From contig NC_088171.1 of the NCBI RefSeq assembly GCF_028769735.1, positions 72,557,216-72,621,215 of the forward strand: a stretch of 64,000 nt of DNA. Reading direction: 5' to 3'. Positions 50,637 to 62,293 of the stretch are shown here, piece by piece. Numbering within the stretch: the stretch's first letter is position 1; every line of letters starts with the position of its first letter. The notes below the pieces were generated by a model, which saw only the letters and a program-made list of their open reading frames with translations, had not been told where the DNA came from and searched no databases. The translations under genes and the position numbers were made by a program. The stretch is from Zonotrichia leucophrys gambelii (taxonomy: Eukaryota; Chordata; Aves; Passeriformes; Passerellidae).

Positions 50637-53600
50637 AAAATGGTGAAAGTTAATAGTTAAGTAAATTGATGCTATGGAACATTTAAGCTCTCCAACAGAT
50701 GCTATAACCTATAGGCTTTTTTTCTCATTCTTTGAAAGACTGAAGATGGCTGGAGAAACAGAAATAATAAATGACATTAGAAGTTTTGTGTTCCTATTAT
50801 GTGTTTGCCTTACTATTCAAAACTGAATATAATCAGCTATAAGACAGATAAAATCAATAGGACATAAAACCACTTTTAATTCATTGATTGATAGGAATGT
50901 GTTTAAGTATATACTAAAGAGATTAAGCCTATACTTAAGAGATTAAACCTTCACTGCTGAATTACAACCCCTTTGGGATATTATGGCAGTAGTAGCATCA
51001 TTGATCTTTGACAGGGATACACATAGTTAATTAATGTCTTAGAGGAATGGGTAAGATTTTCAAGCTCAAGTGCTTTTTTAGGACTTTCCCTAATTATTTT
51101 GATCTGAAATGAAAATACATTGTATTTTATAAGTTCTCTGAGATGTACATCTATAAAGAAGATGTCCAGTCTAACCAGGCAAGCATTAAAAGTGGTTCTC
51201 CTTAGCAATACCACCATGATTTTCCAAATCAGCTTGCTAATGATCTTGAACAAAGTAGAGCTACATCAGTGATGCACCCTCTTACAAACTTCCAGAGCCT
51301 TTTTCAGGAGTATGCCCCTGGGCTATCAAGCCAATGGCAAAATGTAAATTAATTTCAAAGTGGCTTAGATTTCAGCTAGAAACCATTGTTTTAAATAGAA
51401 AAGTTCCATCTGAAAAAGGAAGATTTTGCTTTAGAAGTCTGCCTTCTTCTGAGGAAGAAAAGTTGATCTGGTTGGCTGTTTTTGGGGAAAGAAACATAGG
51501 GACAAATGCTAGACTGTAGAATCATAGCTGTTGACTGAAGCTTATTTGAGCCTTACAGTAATACAGTGATAAATAGATAGCAAATACTCTCTGAACTTTA
51601 AAATTGAGGTCAGATGTCTTTCTCAAGCATATGTTCTAATACCACGGGTTATTTGTCATGGTGCAGGAATTAGGAAATATAGCTTTGGAGGCTGAACAAT
51701 GTCCAAAGGTCAGACTGGTTCATTGCATTGTTCTTTCAGCACGTAAAATCTATGAGAGTATGAGCTTTGGAGCTGAACCTTGCATACAAAAGTATTTGTT
51801 TTCCTATATATAAAAATGAAGCTCCTTTGTGTGAGAGACTTGACATACCAGAATAAAGTGCATCAGCCTGCTTTCTCAAATATTATGTATCAGATCCATT
51901 GTGAGAAAATTACCCTTTATGTATCTGGTGGTATATACATTGCATAAATTGACAGGTTTTCCAAAAACCTCTCTACTCTTCTTTACTATGATATAGGCTG
52001 CTGTTTAAAATATACTGAGCTATTTCCTCTCTACAGCACCGAATTTTAATGTGTGCTTGATAAGATTTGAGTTGCAATGATGTCTAACACTTTTGTACTT
52101 TACAATTGTTGCTCCTGATTTGTCCTTACATATTTTATTAGTTACTGGTTTTGATGTTTGGTACTTGCAAGGTGCTAGCAACAGCTTATGCTGTATTTGA
52201 TTACACAGTTAGACAGTACAGTTTAGTACAACGTATTGCAATTAGAACTACTCAAAAATCTACTTAGCCTGCTATCTTGTAAAGTCATGAGTGGTCTAAA
52301 TATGCAATGTGCCCTTTTCATATAGACATTCTGCAGGAATGTGCATAAACAAGGCTGTTATTTTATTTTTTCCTTCTGTAAAGAGGGAGTAAACTGAAAT
52401 GACAAGATAAATCCTGTGTGAGTATTTCCTCTGGGACTTTCAAGAAATGTAAAAAGAAACTTGGTAATTTCTGGTCCAGAGCATAAAGAGTGATAGAAGT
52501 TAGAGAAGAAAGACTGGAGCAAACTAAACAAGGAGAATTGCAAAGATTCAAATACAGCTCTGTTTGGAGTTTTATTTTGCAAAAAATATTTTTTGTCCCT
52601 CATCAGAAGACACTGCTTCCACAATAATGAGAATTCCCAGTGAAGACATTTCAGGGATATATATTCAAAATTTAAATTCTTTGGGATTAGGGTAGAACTG
52701 CTTGGTTTTGGAATCTATTCCTTTCTCAGTCCTTATTTATATCTAAAAGATCAGAACATGTAATTTTATGTTCCAATGATTGCAAAATTCAACAGGTCAC
52801 CTGGGATGTGAAAAAATACTGATCAATTGTTGACTATGTGATTAGTTTGAAGAGACAGCTAAAGGGCTGAACAAGCCTGGTCCATATTAATAAATTACCG
52901 GGTGGATAAAATACTGATGGGGAAATAACCAAGTCTGAGCCTCCCACTTCTTAAGAGAAGATCCTCCTTAACAGGATTTTTAGTATTTTCTCTTCTGCAG
53001 AGTTAATCTCTAAAATCTGCAAAATCTCACTCTCATCACATTCAAGAAGAGCTGAAAAAGCATTCTGGGCTTGAGAATACACAAAGGCAGGGGAGACATT
53101 TTCAACTCAGCTCTAACAATCTGGATAACAGGAAAAAGTAGTGCTGGACTTGAATCCCTGACATTACTGTCACATAAGTCCTAAAAACATTCAAAGTCAC
53201 AATGCTTGTCATTATCAACAATTTTTGAACTGGTAGTCTGAAGTTTTCTTTCCTTTTGTAAGTTTATCTCAGTTTCTTTAATCTACTTATGTGTTGTTCA
53301 AAACCAGATTTTCAAATGTTATTGTAATTTCCTGGTTATTAATAGATCAAAAATATAAGAAGATCACAGTTTTGAAACACTTTATTTTCAGATTTTTTGC
53401 TCTTGATCTCAGGAAATAAAGAAAATTAAGTGTAAAATGATTGTATCAGTCTTTAAAAACTTTAGCTTCATTTTGAAGATCCAAAGTAATTTCAACCTTA
53501 GAATATTTGTTTTCTCCTTTTACAAATTCATCAGCATATATTTTCACAGCTTGCAGGCTACTGTCAGAGGTACTTACTTAATAACTGTGTTGCTAACACC

Positions 53601-54495
53601 AAGTAAAAACCTGTTATATTTTTACGCTTTTTTACTTTTTCCATTTCCTGCATGAGGAAGATTATAGTATGGAAGAAAAGGTGACTTTTGAAAGGTACAT
53701 TACAAAGTAACTCTTAAGCTGATGGCCACTACTGGTGATATCTACTGCTGTTACTCGAAGTCAGATAATCACTAGATCAAGCAGATGACAATCTTCAACC
53801 TTGTCTCAAACACAAATTTATGTGAAATAAATATTGTTTGAATATTAGCTGGTCTGTGTTTTACTAACTCATGAAGGCTCATTCATGAGCTGCACCTAAA
53901 TGAGTCCTTACTGTAAGTGCTTCTCATAATTTTAGAATAAATTACAGAAAATATTATTCGCAGTGCATTTTACATAAAAGTGTTAATGGCCTTTTCAATC
54001 TGTCTCTAACCTAGAGCTATAAATACAGGCTAACTTGAGAAGCTGTCAGTTTTTCTGTAGTTACATTGGCATAACTATGTCAGCAGTGCTTCAGAGCAGG
54101 CAGTGTGTACACTAGCAGAAGGAATTTCTCCCTCAGTAGTTTTATTACCTCCATGCAAAATATGCTATAAGCTGGCAAACCTATTCTGGTGAAAAAGCTG
54201 CATTTATGTGAGGAAAGAAGAACGATTTCAGCTGGAGTATGGTTTTCTCCCATTACACTGATAATACTAGGCAGCAAAACTTGTGGATCAAGCTTAGATA
54301 TTTGTCCTTGATTTCTTGGTCCTTTTCCATCCATATACCATCTTCCTGCCTAGCCAATCTCAGCTCAAGGAACCTAACTGAAAGCTGGTATACAACAATA
54401 AAAAAGAAATGATCCCTAGACAGTTTAGGCCTTAAGATAGCTGAATGAGATTAATTTCCTTAATTGTATTTCCAGCCTAGTTGTTTCTTCCCATA
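50637..54495. other. No gene recognised; AT-rich
   Basis: Nothing assignable beyond a two-copy 20-bp repeat at 50910-50949. ORFs of up to 90 codons have no known domain. Confidence 0.55.
50910..50949 (+). repeat. Two-copy tandem repeat, 20-bp period
   Basis: TATACTAAAGAGATTAAGCC (50910-50929) is followed directly by TATACTTAAGAGATTAAACC (50930-50949), with two mismatches. Confidence 0.88.
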
Positions 54496-54614
54496 CAGTT
54501 GCAGGTGAATATTATTTTCATTACATACTGTTTAGGAAACACCAATACACATAGTTAATGTGTATTGGTGTTTCCTAAACAGCATGCAATGAAAATAATA
54601 TTCACCTGTAACAG
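54496..54614. mobile_element. Near-perfect 119-bp foldback flanked by TA; candidate Tc1/mariner-type MITE
   Basis: Two inverted arms, 54494-54552 and 54558-54616 (59 bp each including the flanking TA), are separated by a 5-nt loop (AGTTA). Comparing the left arm with the reverse complement of the right arm gives four mismatches, at left positions 54497, 54501, 54533 and 54537 (about 93% identity). The arm begins CAGTTGCAGGTGAATATTAT and its inner part ends CACCAATACACAT. A TA dinucleotide abuts both outer ends (54494-54495 and 54615-54616), which fits TA target-site duplication by Tc1/mariner transposases. This architecture, two TIRs nearly meeting, is like the short human palindromic MITE MADE1. 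It has no coding capacity. A transcript of either strand would fold into a ~57-bp stem. The alternative is a simple inverted duplication or an assembly foldback artefact. Confidence 0.6.
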
Positions 54615-54616
54615 TA

Positions 54617-57600
54617 ATTCCTAAGCCAGTAAAGACTACAGTTCATGTGAGGGGAACAAAATCCTTAGAAACACTGAAATACTGAAATACAGTCTTTGCT
54701 GCATTTTCTTGAAACCAGTATAAAGAAGAACAGGATTTAGCCAAAACAATCATGAAAATCTTTGTGCCATTCAAGAGTCTCTCTGTCTCTATACATCCAT
54801 ATATGTTTTAAATATCAAACCAAATGTAGCTGAGTAGTTTGTGTAGCAGACTGATGCTGTGTGATTTTCTGTGCTTACTTCAATACTCCAGCTGAGGCAT
54901 GTTGGCATTTTTGTTGACATTTTATTTGATGTACTCGTATTTCCAGGCAGCTAACTCTCTGGTATAACACTTCTCAGAATGGTCTACTGCACAAAGTCTG
55001 AGAGGTTTGGGCAGTTCCAACCTCAAGTGTCTCTCAAGTATCTTGTAATTTGTCTTTGATACATTATTGGAGCTCTCTCATTTCATGGTATTAAGCCATT
55101 TCCTCAGGCACAGGATGCCTTTTTTCCAGACTTGTTCCTTTGAGATCTGGGCAGCAAATTTGGGTTTAATCCACTTGCATCTTCATTGCAGTTTTACTGG
55201 AAGCAGCTGTTACCCCTTCTTTAACAGTTTGCTGGCTGTCAGGCAGCCTGAGGGACCCACCATATGATATCCGTCCTGGGTTCTAAATATACACCTGCAC
55301 AATGTGTTTTCTTGGGGCAAGAGTAGAGCAAAGGGACTTTTGCTTCCTTTTGCACAGATGTATTTTCATCTCTTGACTGAAAAACTTTTATTTATTCCCT
55401 GTATTTATACTTAAAAACTTTTCATCTTTTGAATAGGAGGGTTGACTCTACTTTTTGTACAGTCTGGAAATGTAGTACAGCTTCATCGCCTGCTTTACTA
55501 GACATAAACATCAACACTACAAAATATAAATGCGATGCTTGTTAAATCTCATTACAGCTTTATACAGAACTTTTAGGCAAATTTTGGTTAAGAGAATAAG
55601 AGAGCCCATGGACATAGACCATGACCTACCTATCATATCATTAGAAGTAGGCTCAGAAAAGATGTGTGTAAAATGGTAACATTTTTGCAGAACAGAAGAT
55701 AACAGCAAGATTAAGCATGATAGTGTACATGTCAGCCATAAATGTAATAATGTTGAAAAGTGAAAGAAAGTTCTCTAGCATGATAGGGACAAAAAAGACA
55801 GTAACAATACATAAACCTGTTATTACATTTTTTGTTTCCTGCACTATATGACAGACTGATGGGTCATGGTAATGGAATCAAAAGTGAAGGCTAGAGAACA
55901 ACTCTTCACCGAAAGAAAAAAAGAAAAAAAAGTCCAGAATAATAACACTTATCAGAGAAAATATAATTTTGAATAGATGTGATACATATTACTTCTTGCA
56001 AAGTTGAACAGTGAATTTATAGCTATTTTACTTGTATAAGGTTTTCTCAGTCTTAAAGATACTCAAGTTCATACCGTGAAAAAATGATATTAAAATAATA
56101 ATTTAAAGAGGGGGTGAAATTTACTGAGTACCTTAATGAAAAAAGCCGTACAAATCTCAAATTAGCAAAGTCTATACTAGCTTATCAAAAATATTCTTTA
56201 GTGCTGTTATTGGGAAAATGTATACTTATAAGATGCTGATATAAGAAATTACCAAAATTATTAATCAGAACTTTCTGTTCTTCATCCCTGTGTCTTCAAT
56301 TGTGACATGTGGATAGAATGGAATTTACGCATTAATAATCTTTTTTTGACCTTGTCTTTCATGTTGGAAGATGTTAGAACATTTATCATTACAACCAAGA
56401 GTTTGTTTTCTCAGATAACAATAAATATAAATTTGACTCTAGTAAACTCGTTTTTGTAAAGTATTTCCATAAACTATCCTGGTTAGTACTAAAGATTGTA
56501 TATCAGTAGCAAAGCTCTCAAAAATGTTGTAAAATCTTCTTACAAAATCTTCTTTTTGTAAGATTGGAGGGAGGGAAAGATTTATATAACTAACTAGAAA
56601 TCTCCTTTACATTGTTCCTCTCTACAAATATTGTAATCTAGTCACTGAACAACAGGAATAACAAATGACATATGGCTTAGATGAGGCCATAAAAATAGTC
56701 AAAAATAAACATAAAGGTGAAGCAAATAGTTGTGAAATGCTTGAAAAAGATATATTAAGCTCTAGCATAGTTTAGGCCCTGATCATTGTTCTATTTTCAG
56801 GAACAGGCTGAGATATTTACAAAGCATAAGTAGTGGGATAGATCTCTAAAAGTAGCTCAGAACATCTATATCTGCTAAAACTCTGAACACCTCCATCCAT
56901 ACTGAATATTTCTAGTAGAAATTCACTGTGGTTTCTGAGATCCTGAAGGCACAGAGCAGGTGTTACCCTCATTTTAAAAGCTGATCAAGAGCATGTTAGA
57001 AGATGTAAACAGCAACAAGGAAACAAAAAATAAGTCCAGCACACACAATTCTATCTGGCTTGTATTTTTAATGGCTAAAAACCAAACAACACACCCCTCT
57101 CAAAATATAATAAATGAAACTAAAGGATCCATAAAAGAACTAAAAGGATTGTTATAATCTACAAACAGGTCTAGTTGAATTGAAAAATTAGCTAGTGCAA
57201 ACAGCACTTGCTGCATTGCATGATTCATAGTGAACATAAAGAGACACTGTTCTTCAGATGTCTTACATTGGAGGAAGGATATGGAAAATCATTTGATGGG
57301 GAATAAATGTTTGAATACAGAAAATATTTTCACATATGCCTAGAAGTTCTGCTAAGTCGTATCCAAGAAAAACCTGTTTCACTGATCAATATGCTTTCAA
57401 GAATATTGAGGAATTGTCTGTTATTAGCACGTTTCACTGAAGAGTATGTGATTTGTAGAAGATATGAAACCTTTAACTTTCTCTAGAAGTTCAAGTGGGT
57501 AATAAAAACCAGAAGCATCAGTTACCTGTAGTAATTCTTAAAGTGGAGCTCAACAGAGAAATGATTGAAAGTAAAAGCACACATTGTGGAAGCATTTCAG

Positions 57601-58907
57601 GCCTAGAGTCAGATTTCAGGATGAACAAATGAAAGGAGTAGAGCTCAGAGGAGCTGGAGTCACGCTTCTGATTTGGATTTGTGAATATAGATGGCTGAGC
57701 TGAGGCTATGGTCTGGAATTTTTCCACAGTTCAGTTCATTTTCATTTGGGCTTCTGCTAGCAGAAATAGGAATTGGCTAAATTAATTGCCGTTTTCTTGT
57801 TTGCCAATACTGTTAGCTTTAATAATCTAGTCTATTTACAAGATCTACCAACAGTATATTCATGTACTTTTCATCTCTTTACCTCAGTCTAAGACTTTCA
57901 GTCAATTTGCCCTACCATACGTCACATACATAGCTACACTCTTTATTGATTCCTCACTTCCACCCACAAATGGCCTATAAAACCTCTCAAAACAAAGAGT
58001 ATGATTTACAAGGCAATCTCAACAAGAAACAGCAAATGCTCTCATACATTTAAATGCCCCTGTAAGATTAAGTGAATACACTGGGCAAAATATAAGTTGC
58101 TCTGTACAAATCTGAAGTGTGCTTCAGGCACTTTTTTACATGATCATGAGGTGACCTACTCAGATTTAAATAAACATTTATTGTCAGGGACCAAAATCAG
58201 GGTAATGAGTGTTTCTTGTTTCCCCATAAAAATACAGCTAGGGAAATGTGTGATTGGTAAGCTGAGCTTAGTCTCAGGTAGGGTCTGTTTCCTGCAGAAA
58301 TCACTGTGCTGCAGATTCAAGGTTCCTGAGTTACCTGGAACAACACACTCTACCACATGTGACATGGAATAGAAATGTTTGAGTGGCTTCGTTTCAAGCA
58401 GTGATTCAGTCCCTATACATTTTGAGATAGATTAGTGAAGTCACTAATGGAGTTGGAATGCAATATAACAAACAAAATTATTAGCTTTCTGTTGAGACCC
58501 TGGATAGGTGTTAACAATTAGTATGAAGTGAGAAATCTTCAGGAAGCTGGCAGTAGTACTCCCAAGGAAAATTTGTACTCTGATACTTTTCTGGGCCTCA
58601 CAATATTACTTTCAAGGTCAGCTAGGGCTCCATATAAAAATGGGGAAAAATTAAACTAAAAACTGTACCATTTTTTCTAATTCCCAAAATTTATCTTATC
58701 TCATCTTCTTCTATAAAATGAGAAAAATAAATAAGGCTTGCTGAATTGTATTCAATATACAGTATGTCCTGCATAGGCACACCTAAAACACTATCGGGTC
58801 TTGTAAGAAAGCATTCAATGTGCTGGTGATCAGGTATTCAGAATTTTCAAGAGTAGGAGCCTGAATTAAAGTTCTTAAATGCATGTTTAAGCATCCAGTA
58901 AAAGTCT
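54617..58907. other. No gene recognised; AT-rich
   Basis: A perfect 9-bp stem with 6-nt loop lies at 56539-56562 (CTTACAAAA / TTTTGTAAG), inside a small 'AAAATCTTCTT' duplication. The longest ORF is 91 codons (58097-58372) and unrecognised. No transposon was identified. Confidence 0.55.
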
Positions 58908-59451
58908 TGCGGTAGTTTTGGCTGGGTTAATGTTCTTCACAGTAGTTAGCAAGGGGCTGTGTTTTGTATCTGTGCTGGAAACAGTGTTGAAAAATAAAGA
59001 TATTTTAGTTATTGCTGAGCAGGGCTTGCACAGAGCTGAGACCCTTTCTGCTCCTCACACTGCCCCACCAGTGAGGAGGCTGGGAGTAGAGTATACAAGG
59101 AGTTGGAGAAGACACAGCTGGGACAGCTGATCCCAAAGAGATATTCCAGACCACGTGGTGGCATGCTCAACATATAAAGCTGAGAACAAAGAAGGAGGAA
59201 GGGGATGTTCATTGTGAGGGTACTTGCCTTCTCGAGTCACCGTTAGGTGTGACGGAGCCTGACTTTCCTGGAGGCAGCTGCCCATGGGAAGTGATGAACC
59301 AAGTCCTTGTTTTCCTTTGCTTGTGGGTGTGGCTTTCCTTTCCCTCTTAAACTGTCTTTATCTCAACCCATGAATACTCTCACTTTTACCCTTCCAATTC
59401 TCACTCTCATCCCACCAGGGAAGGAGTGGCAGGTGGGTATAAACTATGACA
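58908..59451 (+). mobile_element. Solo LTR of an endogenous retrovirus, plus orientation
   Basis: 544 bp from TGCGGTAGTTTTGGCTGGG to ...AAACTATGACA, with TG...CA ends. Landmarks in order: 'GCTGTGTTTTGTATCTGTGC' (58954), 'ACACAGCTGGGACAGCTGAT' (59112), a TATA box (ATATAAAG, 59172-59179), 'GACTTTCCTGGAGGCAGCTG' (59261), 'ACTGTCTTTATCTCAACCCA' (59350) and 'CTCACTTTTACCCTTCC' (59379). These are standard for an ERV LTR family I associate with passerine birds. No gag, pol or env flanks it, so it arose by LTR-LTR recombination. It is the same family as 29495-30073 but inverted relative to it. ORFs at 58918-59285 are internal chance frames. Confidence 0.9.
59172..59179 (+). promoter_or_regulatory. 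TATA box of the solo LTR
   Basis: ATATAAAG lies about 265 bp into the 58908-59451 LTR, just before 'ctgagaacaaagaaggagg', the position where this LTR family normally has its U3 promoter. Whether it is still active cannot be told from sequence. Confidence 0.6.
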
Positions 59452-61975
59452 GGCTTATTGTTTTAAGATGATAAGATGTGAAACTTTCTGTCACTGGACT
59501 GGGATTTTGAGTTCTTTTGGGAAAAAAAAAAAGTTACATTCAAAAAAGTATTTCAGTGTTAAATGTCTAAAAAGGAATTTAATAACATGCTACAGTGGGA
59601 TTCTAATTAGCACAATGCAACATTTTAGAATCAAGGTATTAATTCCTAAGAATAAAGATATTAAATAATTCAGGCTAGGTGTGTAAATAATGTACTTGCT
59701 AACAATAGGTTTACTTGATCCTGAGAATAACTGGTTTAAAGTAGTGGAATGATGCCAAAAAGGTAAAGATAAATTGTGGAGGAAGCATAATGAAAAAGAA
59801 TGTGAAAAATATGAAGAAAAATAGACATATTAATTTATAATTAAATTTTTCATTGCAGTAAATAAAGCATGGTAAATATCAACCTATAAATATGTAAAAA
59901 TACATAGCCTAATTTTGCTCAAGGGATTGGAGAATATTTTCAGATTTTAGTTCCTAAATAGCACATATGTTTGGGGTTTTCTTAATGTCAGGTTTAATCC
60001 TGAATGATACCATTCAGGAATCTGTGGCAATACAGCAAGGTACATCCAGTGATGTCTATGGTACTCCAATGTCTAAATGTGTTGTATAGACAAACACATG
60101 CTGTATAATTTTTTACATCTTGCAGACAGAATTTAATACCTTTGCTTTCAACACTAAACAGCAAAATAAATAAAACAGTTGTACACAGGGTTACATGTGG
60201 ATGAAGAGAGTTACAATTCCATTTATTTTTGTATTTTAAGGGTATAAAGGGATAAAAATCAAAGGGAACCTCTCAACAATGGTATTATCATATGATGAAA
60301 TTTTTTTGAGAGAGATGACAAAATGATTTATAAAGGTCAGCACCAAGCTGAATTTCAGGGAGGTCTTAACATTAACCAACTTTCTTAAAACTTTTAGGAG
60401 GCATAAAAATATATGATTTCTACCAGCTATTCTCTCTTGCTGAGTCTATAGTTTACTCACAGTACTATATGATTGCCAATTTGAATTAAACACCTTTTCA
60501 CACCATTTGCTGTCCAGATGGCAAAGTGTTCTGAGTATGACAGAGCTGAAACCCCAGGAGCTCTGAGCAGTGCGCTGGAAATACATCACAATAAGCAGAT
60601 ACCTATTATCTACTCTTGACTTGGCTGTAATCTCCTCCTCCAAATCCTTGTCTATCTGCTCTTCCCTTTGACTTTTTTCTCAAAATACACTACCTCTGCA
60701 CTTTTTTTAGAAACCTTTGGAGAGGAGATCTCTGTCAAAGTCTAGACCACCCTCCGCAAAGTTCAACAGTCTGACAATTTGCACCTCTCACTGCCTGGCA
60801 GCCAGCAATGGGTATCGTCTCTTCTGTGCTCTTAGCTGTGAACGTGTTTGCCAGTGGTGTGAGAGAAAGAGCTGCTTAAAGCAGCTGTAGAGCAAGTCCT
60901 GTGGTGCTCCCCATGCCCCTGGGCCATCCAGATTCTGCCAGTTGCTGCTCTGGAAGACAGGTACAAGAGCAGGGACATTGCATCGCTTCTCCTCCATGTA
61001 TTCTCCTGATTCTGTGGCTTTCTCCTTCAGAGCTGCACTCATCCCTTCCTCTACTTTCATATCTTGCTCTCAGCTTAAACCATTATACCAGATTTTCAAA
61101 TGGTCATTTCCTATCCAGATCTCAAGAATTGTTGTCTATTACCCTGCTCATTCTACCCATCAACCATCCTTGACAGTTAATCATATTTTCTCCATGAGAT
61201 ATTCTCTGTATTACATTGACTTCTGAGCCTATGCCTTTTCCCTTGTCTACTCCTAGGTATTTAGTAACTCTTTACTTGGTGTATCTTTTAAAGGATTTTT
61301 CCTTCTTCAAATTCCTATGTTTCCTGAACTTCAGTCACAACTCTTCATTCTCCATAGGTTAACTTCAATCATCGATACCTATTTAACTCTGAACATTTTA
61401 CAGGCAACGTACTGCTTTAATTCCATTCTCCTAAAGAATATCTTGAATTCTCATCTTGTCTCTCTAACATAAACAACTAACACTTCAGCCTTCCTTCTTC
61501 CTCCCAATCCACTTTCTGTTCCTCACCTAACTTCATGCTTCAACGCTTACTTTGATATCATCAGATTTTGACACATCTCACCATCCAAATCAAGGTTGTG
61601 TTAGATATGTACAGATTTTCTGTATACTGTTTTCAGCTTTAGCTTTTGACAAAATGGCAGCTTGCTATCTCCTTGCAACACCTTTCACAGGTATAAGAAT
61701 GGAATAATTTTCAACTGTCCTCCTTCAGAATGCCACTTATGGAATTTAATCCCAGCCTTCCCTTTTGCCTGTTTCTCTACTTGTGTCTTCATTATGTCAA
61801 ACCTACTACTTGTTTTCATTCCCTGCACTGTCCAAGTACCTCTCTATTTTCCTTCTACAGAATAATTTTCTGTTATATCTTCCTGTTATTGAAATAGTCT
61901 ATAAACATATGGTTTGATCATAATTTATATGCATCTTTAAAATCCTTTTCAAAGACAGCTTTAATGAACAGGAAG
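59452..61975. other. No gene recognised
   Basis: Unique-looking sequence. ORFs of 90-94 codons at about 60788-61226 overlap on both strands and in two plus frames without a recognisable domain. An A run is at 59521-59532. Confidence 0.55.
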
Positions 61976-62293
61976 CTTATAAGAAAGATGGGGACAGACT
62001 TTTCAGTAGGGCCAAAGAATAATGGTCTTAAACTTAAAGAGGGTAGCTTCACTTTAGAGATAAGGCAGACACTTTTACAGTGAAGGTAAGGCAACAGGTG
62101 AGGGTAGTGGAAGTTGGAAGAGGTTTCCCAGAGAAGTGGTAGATGCTGCATCCCTGCAAACATTCAAGGTCAGGCTGGACGGGGCTCTTGGAAACTTGAT
62201 CTAGGTGATGATGTCCCTGAGCAGCGCAGGGGGGTTGGACTTAGAAGACTTTTAAAGGCCCCTTCCTACTCAAACTATTCCATGATTCTATAA
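61976..62293 (+). mobile_element. CR1 LINE 3' end
   Basis: The last ~320 bp of a CR1. It shows 'AAGAAAGATGGGGACAGACT' (61981), 'TTAAACTTAAAGAGGGTAG' (62029), 'TTTCCCAGAGAAGTGGTAGA' (62124), 'CATTCAAGGTCAGGCTGGAC' (62161), 'GGGGGGTTGGACTTAGAAGA' (62230) and a terminal 'CCATGATTCTATAAC'. It is 5'-truncated and better preserved than the 5819 copy. The minus ORF at 61918-62163 is an antisense shadow. Confidence 0.91.

Noticed and set aside
50256..50660. ORFs of 124 and 126 codons on opposite strands over the GC-rich block
   Set aside because: Stop codons are rare in GC-rich DNA, and both strands are open at once with Gly/Pro/Ala/Arg-rich low-complexity translations. The DNA block is reported, but no protein is called.
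58908..59451. A complete endogenous retrovirus adjoining the LTRs
   Set aside because: Flanks of all three LTRs show no gag, pol or env-like frames and no second LTR in the same orientation at provirus distance with matching sequence. All are solo.
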